This document shows, piece by piece, positions 7,479 through 12,727 of a stretch of DNA of 12,727 nt (positions are counted from its first letter, which is position 1; each line of letters starts with the position of its first letter). A program made the position numbers and the translations under genes. The notes under the pieces were generated by a model. It was not told the origin of the DNA and searched no databases. It was given only the letters and a program-made list of their open reading frames with translations. The DNA is from CAYLJO01 sp964383905 (GTDB lineage Bacteria > Acidobacteriota > Blastocatellia > Pyrinomonadales > Pyrinomonadaceae): the NCBI GenBank assembly GCA_964383905.1, contig CAYLJO010000182.1:1-12727 (forward strand), written 5' to 3'.

Positions 7479-8714
7479 CTAGGCGACGAGCCCGAGTTCG
7501 CCGGCCGTGGGCGCAATCCGCGCGATGATCTCTGAGTAGTCCCCGCGCGTGGACGGATAGGCCTTGGCCATGCCTTCACCCAGGAACAAGCGCATATCCC
7601 GTTCAGGAAGTCCGGCGATCAGCGGGCGCAGTGTTTTTATACTGGACGGCCAGAAACCTTCGCCATGGCCGATATCCGCGCCCCAGATCATGTTCGGAAT
7701 ACTCTTGAAGCGCTCGCCTTCCAGGTCCGCTCGGAGAACGAAGTTGAGGGCAGAGTGCGTGACGAAGCAGTTGCGTTTAAAATACTCACTCGGCTTCATG
7801 GCCAGCTGGTACTGATCCGGAAAGGGAGTGAACAGCGGCCCCTCGTTTTTGTGCAGCACATCGAGCTCGGCCAACAGCGGGTTGACCCAGTCGATTCCGA
7901 TTTCCGTGAAGACGACGCGCAACTTGGGGAATCGGTCGAAAACCCCGCCGAAAATCATGCACCACAAGGGCCTTTGTGCATACCAGGTGGCTTCCTTGAA
8001 CCAGATGGTGGCCAACATGTTGAGGTCATCCGCCACCCAGTCCGGACCGCCTTTGGAGAGGTGGATCGCAACACTCAGATCCAGCTCCTGGCAGACCGCC
8101 CAGAAGGGGTCGTAGCGGGGATGGTGATAAAGGGGCAGGTAATAGTCGAGCGGAAGCAGTACGCCGGTTGTCAGACCGGCCTTGTGCGCGCGACGCAGCT
8201 CTGCAACAGCCCAGTCGACATCCTCGAGCGTGCCCAGAATAGTCAGCCCACGCAGCCGCTTGGGATCGGCAGAGCAGAATTCGGCCAGCCATCGGTTGTA
8301 CGCGAGAGCCCCCCGGCGCTGCCACTCAGGCCCATAGGTCTCGCCCTTGCTCTTGGCAACTGCGGAAGTGGCAAGACCGGATCCCCAGGGCGGGTCATTC
8401 AGATTCTGGTCGTCCGGCACCAGCACCTCGAGCACGATTCCATCGCGGTCATACTCCTTGAGACGCAGCTGCGGATCCCAAACGATGGGGCTACCCACCC
8501 CCTCCTGGAAACTGGCGTGCGCGCGCATCCTGTCATGCAGCTTGTAGGGTAACATCGAGGTCTCTTTGGCTGGAGACCACATCCACAAATGACGTTTCAG
8601 ATACTCGTCAAACTGCTCGCGATATTGTGGATCCACATACTCGCGGTACTTGGCGGTAACGCTTCCGACGTGTCCGTCGGCGGACGCAAGGAACATTTTT
8701 CCGGCACCTGACAT
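7479..8714 (-). CDS. Amidohydrolase_2-type metal-dependent hydrolase or decarboxylase
   Basis: 411-aa TIM-barrel enzyme of the amidohydrolase superfamily (ACMSD / gamma-resorcylate decarboxylase-like). Strand 1 carries SADGHV, so Asp13/His15 form the D-x-H variant of the usual HxH. His218 is in AIHLSKGG. The signature FDRFPKLRVVFTEIG (259-273) is characteristic, with Glu271. WGADIGHGEGFWP near 344-356 supplies the essential Asp347 plus His350, although the common DYPH is DIGH here. Members with this pattern decarboxylate aromatic acids, hydrate, or hydrolyse lactones and amides; which applies cannot be told. First gene of the operon, with a GAGGGGGGG ribosome binding site before ATG 8714. The cupin gene follows after an 87-base gap. 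The first seven residues are dispensable to the fold and Met7 is an alternative start. Confidence 0.9.
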   Translation of the reverse strand: MSGAGKMFLASADGHVGSVTAKYREYVDPQYREQFDEYLKRHLWMWSPAKETSMLPYKLHDRMRAHASFQEGVGSPIVWDPQLRLKEYDRDGIVLEVLVPDDQNLNDPPWGSGLATSAVAKSKGETYGPEWQRRGALAYNRWLAEFCSADPKRLRGLTILGTLEDVDWAVAELRRAHKAGLTTGVLLPLDYYLPLYHHPRYDPFWAVCQELDLSVAIHLSKGGPDWVADDLNMLATIWFKEATWYAQRPLWCMIFGGVFDRFPKLRVVFTEIGIDWVNPLLAELDVLHKNEGPLFTPFPDQYQLAMKPSEYFKRNCFVTHSALNFVLRADLEGERFKSIPNMIWGADIGHGEGFWPSSIKTLRPLIAGLPERDMRLFLGEGMAKAYPSTRGDYSEIIARIAPTAGELGLVA

Positions 8715-8962
8715 AAATTGAGTCCCCCCCTCTTAGTCCAATTTGCCGATCGCGCCTGTTCAGGCTCTACGCGGTGTTGACGATGCCCGCAGGCGACATC
8801 CATCCAGGCGAGTTGCCGGCCCGGCACGGTGTCCGGCCGCAAACCACCCACAGTACCCCGCCGAGCGAAAATCCCGGGGAATCCCGATTGAAGCGGAGCG
8901 TGGCACCCGCCCAGCCTCCGACTTTCATCACCGTGACCCGCGGATTGTCATTCGTGGCACTC
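8715..8962 (-). other. Long GC-rich leader of the nine-gene operon
   Basis: If transcription starts from the promoter at 8991-8963, the message carries about 240 untranslated bases before the amidohydrolase start. The stretch includes an imperfect inverted repeat at 8818-8838 (GGCC...GGCC with CCGG arms around CACGGTGT) and ends in a very purine-rich AGAGGGGGGG. I found no known riboswitch and no convincing leader peptide; a minus-strand frame at 8851-8597 runs into the amidohydrolase gene and looks like chance. A second, nearer promoter may exist. Confidence 0.4.
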
Positions 8963-8991
8963 TATGTATGCCGTTGGCGGCGAGTTGTCAA
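8963..8991 (-). promoter_or_regulatory. Sigma-70-like promoter for the nine-gene operon
   Basis: On the minus strand a perfect -35 TTGACA (8991-8986) is followed by exactly 17 bases and TACATA (8968-8963) as -10. Only the -10 is imperfect. It points into the amidohydrolase gene and lies in the intergenic space between the operon and the divergent regulatory genes. A ten-base palindrome ATAG-GT-CTAT (8991-9000) abuts the -35, and TCAGG/CCTGA arms (9000-9004 and 9015-9019) follow upstream: possible operator material for the TetR protein. Confidence 0.6.
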
Positions 8992-9074
8992 TAGGTCTAT
9001 CAGGGCCCGATGGTCCTGAGTTTCTAGGCTTACCGACTGATTTTTTCAAATTTACTGGAGAGACTCGGCTAGAC

Positions 9075-9095
9075 TTATCAGTTAGGATTATCAGT
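9075..9095. repeat. Pair of TTATCAGT direct repeats in the divergent regulatory region
   Basis: TTATCAGT occurs at 9075-9082 and again at 9088-9095, start-to-start 13 bases. A related TATCAG lies at 8998-9003 near the operon -35. The surrounding 9030-9115 is clearly richer in A/T than the rest of the window, and a TATTAT (9095-9100) could be a -10 for the plus-strand genes, though I found no matching -35. Possible regulator half-sites; function unproven. Confidence 0.35.
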
Positions 9096-9203
9096 ATTAT
9101 AGAGTACCCTATTGAGGACGAAGTCGAGGCGGAGTCCCGCCGCCGACGCCGCTTCTTAACCCCGAATGCACTACACCGCGACTGCAATTTCCTGGAGAGC
9201 GCC

Positions 9204-9617
9204 ATGAACACGCAATATCTCGATGCCTATCTCGCAGCTTGGCAGGTTCACTGCGCAAAGCCCGATGAGGGCGGCAACGGCATGGCAGCGGCAGCTGACA
9301 GCGCGATCCGCTACTCCGATATCAACCTGCCGGAGCCGTTCATTGGCCATAGCGGCATCCGTGAAATGTGTCGGCTTGCATCAGGAATACTTCCCGGCGC
9401 AATATTGGCCGTACAAGAACGCGCCTGCGTTGGCCTGACATGGGCTACGAAGTGGGCACTGAGTGGACTAGGCGGGGCGAAGCGCGTCCCCTTTCGGATT
9501 GAAGGCGCGTCCTGGGGCAGCCTGGGGGAGGACGGCAAAGTTCAATCCCAGCGTGATTATTGGAACCCGTCACACTTCAAGGACCAGGTTGGAAGTGAGT
9601 TGTTCACAAGCACGTGA
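9204..9617 (+). CDS. NTF2/SnoaL-like small protein
   Basis: 137-aa protein with the look of the NTF2/SnoaL-like cone fold: an N-terminal helix (MNTQYLDAYLAAWQ), IRYSDINLPEPFIGHSGIREM in the first half, then a beta-rich second half ending GKVQSQRDYWNPSHF. Members include polyketide cyclases, ketosteroid-isomerase-like enzymes and hydratases, as well as non-enzymatic binding proteins. The open frame continues upstream to 8964, but that part has no family resemblance, overlaps the promoter region and is AT-rich. ATG 9204 has GGAGAG four bases upstream and begins the recognisable fold. It is divergent from the catabolic operon and 53 bases before the TetR gene, so probably co-regulated. Specific reaction unknown. 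Confidence 0.75.
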   Translation: MNTQYLDAYLAAWQVHCAKPDEGGNGMAAAADSAIRYSDINLPEPFIGHSGIREMCRLASGILPGAILAVQERACVGLTWATKWALSGLGGAKRVPFRIEGASWGSLGEDGKVQSQRDYWNPSHFKDQVGSELFTST

Positions 9618-9670
9618 GGGTCAGCGGCCTGCGCTCTCTGCGGCGAAGTCTTCGGCGGCGTTGAACGTGC

Positions 9671-10417
9671 ATGGAGCCGGAGGTCAAATTGGCGCGTAAG
9701 AAAAAGGTGGTCCCGAGCAGCGCGAAAGCCGTTCGCGCCGTCGTCGGAAAAAAAGCCACTCGAGCGGCCACGGGTCAGAGGCTTCAAGATAAGGGTCCCG
9801 AGGGAACGAGCAACAGGCTACTTGATGTTGCGATCGAATTGTTCGCAGCACATGGTTACGATGCGGTGAGCACTACACAAATCGCCAAGGCTGCCGGTCT
9901 GACTCAGTCGATAGTGCACTATCATTTCGGTACAAAGGAGCAGCTCTGGAAGTCCGCCGTCACCCGGCTGATCGGTCGCCGCGGTCTGGTATTCGAAGCC
10001 GTGCCGCCCGAGTTCAAGGATATCGAACCCATTGCGCGCTTAAAGATACTGCTCAGGCGCCTGTTCAGAGCGAACGTCAAGGAACCCAACTACTCCCGGA
10101 TCGTCATGCAGGAAGCCATGGGCAACGGCACCCGCATGCAATGGCTGCTGGACCAGCACCTAATCCGCGGTTACGGGGTCATTGACTCCATGTTGAAAGA
10201 CGCAATCGAGAATGGGTCGCTGCGCCGCCTGCCCTTTCATGGGTTGAGCAACATCCTGACTTCAGTAGCCTCTGGAACCGTCTTGCTCGGTCATGTCACT
10301 CGAGCGATCTACGGCATAGACCTGTCGGCCGAAGAGAAACTGGATGAGCTGGAAGACATGATCATTTCGATCGTCTTCGATGGCTTGGCGGCGCCGTCGG
10401 TGAAGAGCGCTTCGTGA
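9671..10417 (+). CDS. TetR/AcrR-family transcriptional regulator
   Basis: DNA-binding regulator, 248 aa from ATG 9671. After a Lys/Arg-rich tail of about 45 residues, the TetR N-terminal domain covers roughly 48-94: LLDVAIELFAAHGYDAVS, then the helix-turn-helix TTQIAKAAGLTQSIVHYHF and the typical GTKEQLW. The rest is a helical ligand-binding and dimerisation domain with no recognisable specificity; FRANVKEPNYSRIVMQEAM resembles the CerR-type C-terminal domain (DUF1956-like). The start is uncertain: ATG 9671 has no ribosome binding site, while GGAGGT inside the frame precedes a TTG at 9689 that would give 242 aa. It most likely represses the divergent nine-gene operon and its own transcript until an inducer binds; this is inferred from position. 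Confidence 0.9.
   Translation: MEPEVKLARKKKVVPSSAKAVRAVVGKKATRAATGQRLQDKGPEGTSNRLLDVAIELFAAHGYDAVSTTQIAKAAGLTQSIVHYHFGTKEQLWKSAVTRLIGRRGLVFEAVPPEFKDIEPIARLKILLRRLFRANVKEPNYSRIVMQEAMGNGTRMQWLLDQHLIRGYGVIDSMLKDAIENGSLRRLPFHGLSNILTSVASGTVLLGHVTRAIYGIDLSAEEKLDELEDMIISIVFDGLAAPSVKSAS
9679..9691 (+). promoter_or_regulatory. Perfect Shine-Dalgarno before a TTG, alternative TetR start
   Basis: GGAGGT (9679-9684) lies four bases before TTG 9689, within the first seven codons of the annotated TetR frame. No comparable site precedes ATG 9671 (GCGTTGAACGTGC). If this site is used, the protein begins with MARKKKVV. The family DNA-binding domain is unaffected by the choice. Confidence 0.5.
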
Positions 10418-10494
10418 ACAGCCCGATTTGCCTGCGGTAGCCCGCGAGTTTGATAGTCCAACCGTCCTTTCAGCCTTTGCGGGGGGTGACATTC

Positions 10495-10782
10495 ATGCCT
10501 CACTACGTTGCCCTCGGCCGTGATAGTAAAGATGCCAAGGAGATCCGCCGCAACACGCGTCCGGCTCATCTAGCCTATCTGGAGTCCCTTGGCAGCGCAG
10601 TCAGAGTAGCCGGACCCATCTTGTCAGAGGGCAATCCAGTTGGATCTATCATCATAATTGAAGCAGACGATCGCAAGGCCGCAGAGAGCATCTTCGGGAA
10701 CGACCCCTACATCAAATCCGGCTTGTTCGCCGAAGTGGAGATCGTCGAATGGAAACCCGTGGTGGGCACAGTGGGCTCATAA
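10495..10782 (+). CDS. YCII-family small protein
   Basis: 95-aa protein with YCII-domain features: MPHYVALGRD strand, RPAHLAYLE with His25 (the family's conserved His), GPILSEG, a strand SIIIIEADD, and the closing DPYIKSGLF (Asp70) with VEIVEWKPV. The fold is a dimeric alpha+beta barrel, related in shape to the ABM proteins across the divergent promoter. Some YCII proteins act in chlorinated-aromatic degradation (TftG removes HCl from 5-chlorohydroxyhydroquinone); most are uncharacterised. The open frame extends back to 10450, but ATG 10495 with GGGGGGT seven bases upstream matches the family N-terminus. It follows the TetR gene by 77 bases on the same strand. Confidence 0.82.
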   Translation: MPHYVALGRDSKDAKEIRRNTRPAHLAYLESLGSAVRVAGPILSEGNPVGSIIIIEADDRKAAESIFGNDPYIKSGLFAEVEIVEWKPVVGTVGS

Positions 10783-11012
10783 AGGACGGCACTCGATTCG
10801 CTTCATTAGTTGAGCGTGTTGATCGTCGGGTGGACCGTGCCCAGGCGAATCGTTTCGCGACCGATTGCGCTTCCTGGGCGCTCGTTACTATGACCTTCGC
10901 TGCCGCCACTTAAATTTAAATTAGCCTTCCATCGGATCCCGGTGCGATGGGGCCGTCGAGAGCGGAAGAAGATGATCGGCGATCCGTGCGCGTGCTGCGA
11001 AGGGCGGAGTCC

Positions 11013-11436
11013 GCACGAAAGTCTGTAGTGCAACGTGTCGCACGGTCTCATCGGGCGTCGCTTATCGGCGCAGGCGTCGCACGCCATTGCAATCGGTGCA
11101 TTGCGCAGCCCAGCGCATAGCTTGAATGATTCACGGGGAAGCTGGTGCCGCAGTCGGCGGACAGGGGTGGAACCCGCCGGCGACCGCGCATCGGAATCTC
11201 AAGGTATGCCGATCCGCCCTGGGTGGCCGGTGCCCGCCCGCGGCGATCGGGTCCCAACGGAGTCGCCGCCGACCCTGAAGCGAGCTGTCTGAGGCTCTAA
11301 TAATCGGTCACGACTGGACCGCTTGACACTGCCGCCGCATTCGGCGACCCCCGGGGACACGATATCGCGTCGTCATGCGCGGCTCGGACCGGCTCGGACA
11401 CTGCTGGATTTAGCGCAACGGGGTGCACGAAAGTCT
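11013..11436. repeat. 12-base direct repeat, one copy abutting the tRNA 3' end
   Basis: GCACGAAAGTCT occurs at 11013-11024 and again at 11425-11436, the second copy ending exactly one base before the CCA end of tRNA-Ala. The copies are separated by 400 bases. They do not include tRNA sequence, so they are not a textbook tRNA attachment-site duplication. A chance match within this 650-base stretch is unlikely but possible. Confidence 0.4.
11380..11399. repeat. Tandem duplication of a 10-mer
   Basis: CGGCTCGGAC is present twice head to tail (11380-11389, 11390-11399), about 40 bases downstream of the tRNA 3' end. Function unknown; probably replication slippage in noncoding DNA. Confidence 0.6.
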
Positions 11437-11512
11437 TGGTGGAGCCAGTCGGGATCGAACCGACGACCTCTTCCATGCCATGGAAGCGCTCTCCCAGCTG
11501 AGCTATGGCCCC
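11437..11512 (-). tRNA. tRNA-Ala (anticodon GGC)
   Basis: 76-nt tRNA with an encoded CCA end (11439-11437). The acceptor stem GGGGCCA pairs with TGGCTCC (one G-U pair). The D arm contains AGCTCAGCTGGGAGAGC, as in other bacterial tRNA-Ala. The anticodon stem CTTCC/GGAAG encloses loop ATGGCAT with anticodon GGC, reading GCC and GCU. The T arm has GGTTCGATCC. It closely resembles E. coli tRNA-Ala(GGC). It lies 87 bases downstream of gltX on the same strand; E. coli also has tRNA-Ala(GGC) genes near gltX. Confidence 0.97.
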
Positions 11513-11527
11513 ACGCAGAGCGGCGGG

Positions 11528-11556
11528 AAACTACGCACCCCCCTGGGCATTGTCAA
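11528..11556 (-). promoter_or_regulatory. Promoter of tRNA-Ala
   Basis: On the minus strand a perfect TTGACA (11556-11551), 17 bases, then TAGTTT (11533-11528). A GC-rich discriminator (CCCGCCG) follows, as is usual for stringently controlled stable-RNA promoters, and the mature tRNA begins 16 bases past the -10. The tRNA can thus be transcribed independently of gltX. Confidence 0.65.
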
Positions 11557-11599
11557 GCCTGACAGGACCCTGGCGCGAGCTGATTCCGCCGCTGCCTTT

Positions 11600-12727
11600 T
11601 CAGGAGGCCGGGTGCGCCTGCGCTAGCGCGGCGTCCAGCCGGGCGAGCGTGCGGTTGCGGCCTAGCAGCGCCAGCGTCGCATCGATTGGGGGCGAGACGG
11701 CGGTGCCCGTGACGGCGACCCGCACCGGTTGCGCGATCTTGCCGAGACCGGTCTGCAAGCTCGCGGCGAGATCATTGAGTGCCGTATGGATGGCTGCGGT
11801 CGTCCACTCGGGCAGACCCGCCAGCTGTGCACGCACCTTGGCGAGCACCTGAGAGCCATCACCCGCCAGGTGCTTGGCGGCGGCCTTGGGGTCGATCTCG
11901 ACGCTGTCCATAAAGAAGAAGCGGCTGTTCTGCGCCATCTCTTTGAGCGTCTTGGCCCGCTCCCGTTGGGCCAGGATCACCCCTTCGAGCAACTTTTGAT
12001 CGTCGCTGTCGACCCCGAGACGGCGCAGCTGTGCGCGGAGGTGAGGGATGAGCGATGCCGGCTCGGCTCGCATCATATGCTGCTGATTCAGCCAGAGGAG
12101 CTTTTCGGGGTTGAAGGCCGAGGCGGCCTTGTTCACGTCGTGAATGTCGAATGCCGCGATCATCTCCTCTCGCGTGAACACCTCCTGGTCGCCGTGGGAC
12201 CAGCCAAGCCGCACGAGGTAATTGAGGAGCGCATCCGGCAAATACCCCTCCTCCTCGTATTGCAGGACGCTCACCGCTCCATGGCGCTTCGAGAGCTTCG
12301 CGCCGTCGGGGCCGAGGATCATCGGGACGTGTGCATACTCAGGCACCGTCGCCCCCAGGGCGAGCAGCATGTTCATCTGCCGCGGCGTGTTGTTGAGATG
12401 GTCGTCACCGCGAATGACGTGCGTGACTCCCATGTCCATGTCATCAACAACGACGCAGAAGTTATAAGTCGGCGTGCCGTCCGAGCGCGCGATGATGAGG
12501 TCATCGAGCTCTTTATTCTGGAACGTCACGGGGCCGTGAACCACATCGTTAACCACGACCGCTCCATCCAGCGGGTTGCGGAAGCGCACCACGGGGTCGA
12601 CTCCCGGACGCGGCTCCGATCGATCCCGGCAGATGCCGGAGTAGCGCGGTTTTTCCTTGCGCGCGATCTGCTCCTCGCGCATCGCGTCCAGCTCCTGCTT
12701 CGTGCAATAGCAGTAATACGCCGTGCC
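11600..12727 (-). CDS. gltX: Glutamyl-tRNA synthetase, 5' end beyond the window
   Basis: Class I aminoacyl-tRNA synthetase charging tRNA-Glu with glutamate in the cytosol. About 375 C-terminal residues are present; the N-terminal catalytic part with the HIGH motif lies outside. The frame is open to the window edge (reading GTAYYCYCTKQELDAM at the boundary), so the ATG at 12682 is internal. Visible are FNKELDDLI-like text (FQNKELDDLIIARSDGTPTY), VIRGDDHLNNTPRQ, the KLSKR form of the KMSKS loop (AKLSKRHGAVSV), LLNYLVRLGWSHGDQE, and the C-terminal anticodon-binding helical domain ending RNRTLARLDAALAQAHPAS. The zinc-site pattern reads C-x-C-x24-C-x-Asp where E. coli has His at the last place. 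Similarity to the E. coli enzyme is strong through the whole visible part. Confidence 0.97.
   Translation of the reverse strand, partial: GTAYYCYCTKQELDAMREEQIARKEKPRYSGICRDRSEPRPGVDPVVRFRNPLDGAVVVNDVVHGPVTFQNKELDDLIIARSDGTPTYNFCVVVDDMDMGVTHVIRGDDHLNNTPRQMNMLLALGATVPEYAHVPMILGPDGAKLSKRHGAVSVLQYEEEGYLPDALLNYLVRLGWSHGDQEVFTREEMIAAFDIHDVNKAASAFNPEKLLWLNQQHMMRAEPASLIPHLRAQLRRLGVDSDDQKLLEGVILAQRERAKTLKEMAQNSRFFFMDSVEIDPKAAAKHLAGDGSQVLAKVRAQLAGLPEWTTAAIHTALNDLAASLQTGLGKIAQPVRVAVTGTAVSPPIDATLALLGRNRTLARLDAALAQAHPAS

Larger units (their letters stand above)
10783..11436. other. Approximately 650-base region with no convincing gene
   Basis: Short open frames on both strands (11035-11292 plus, 11087-10806 and 11257-11048 minus) lack recognisable domains, good ribosome binding sites and sensible composition. 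Structures seen: CGATTCGC at 10794-10801 with its complement at 10845-10852; an AT-rich patch TTAAATTTAA near 10910-10920; inverted CCATCG/CGATGG at 10929-10934 and 10945-10950; a tandem 10-mer at 11380-11399; and a 12-base direct repeat ending at the tRNA. No integrase, transposase or T-run terminator was identified. It may be a junction scar or degraded DNA between the catabolic locus and the tRNA-gltX locus. Confidence 0.5.

Noticed and set aside
7665..8552. 295-residue open frame on the plus strand
   Set aside because: Antisense to the amidohydrolase gene, whose motifs are clear; no recognisable protein features.
8597..8851. Possible leader peptide or upstream frame on the minus strand
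   Set aside because: No ribosome binding site or regulatory codon run; it overlaps the amidohydrolase coding region out of frame for over 100 bases.
8964..9203. 80-residue N-terminal extension of the NTF2-like protein
   Set aside because: AT-rich, overlaps the divergent promoter, has no family resemblance, and a proper ribosome binding site precedes ATG 9204.
11035..11292. 85-residue plus-strand frame and a 69-residue minus-strand frame in the gene-poor stretch
   Set aside because: They overlap on opposite strands, lack domains and ribosome binding sites, and look like chance frames in GC-rich DNA.
11437..11512. Attachment-site duplication of the tRNA-Ala 3' end within the window
   Set aside because: I searched by eye for a second copy of the T-arm/acceptor sequence and found none; only the adjacent 12-base repeat exists.
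1..12727. CRISPR array, prophage or insertion sequence
   Set aside because: No regularly spaced repeats, and no transposase, integrase or phage structural genes could be recognised on either strand.

Overview
The window looks like a moderately GC-rich proteobacterial chromosome, most likely a gammaproteobacterium. The evidence is an outer-membrane TonB-dependent receptor, gltX immediately beside a tRNA-Ala(GGC), and a catabolic style (many SDRs, small cofactor-poor oxygenase folds) common in Steroidobacteraceae/Nevskiales and sphingomonad-like degraders. The family-level placement is inference.

Layout. Positions 231-8714 hold nine genes, all on the minus strand. In transcription order they are: amidohydrolase_2-type metal enzyme (8714-7479), cupin (7391-6984), mandelate-racemase-type enolase-superfamily enzyme (6987-5884), ABM-type small monooxygenase (5854-5516), ketopantoate-reductase-like dehydrogenase (5519-4485), a second ABM protein (4492-4118), TonB-dependent receptor (4066-1880), and two short-chain dehydrogenases (1769-1035 and 941-231). 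Three junctions overlap (4, 4 and 8 bases), two of them with non-ATG starts (TTGA and GTGA), so this is very probably one operon. A good sigma-70-like promoter (TTGACA, 17 bases, TACATA) lies at 8991-8963, giving a leader of about 240 nt.

Diverging from it on the plus strand are an NTF2/SnoaL-like protein (9204-9617), a TetR/AcrR regulator (9671-10417) and a YCII-family protein (10495-10782). The regulator probably controls the divergent operon from the 8960-9200 intergenic region, which contains short direct and inverted repeats.

After an approximately 650-base stretch without a convincing gene (10783-11436) comes the housekeeping edge: tRNA-Ala(GGC) on the minus strand with its own promoter, then gltX (glutamyl-tRNA synthetase), cut at its 5' end by the window edge.

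How the genes may work together (inference): the receptor brings an unidentified organic compound across the outer membrane. The SDRs and the KPR-like enzyme carry out redox steps on alcohol or carbonyl groups. The ABM and cupin proteins act on a reactive intermediate, the enolase-superfamily enzyme abstracts a proton alpha to a carboxylate, and the amidohydrolase hydrolyses or decarboxylates a product. I do not recognise this gene set as a named pathway; the substrate cannot be read from the sequence.
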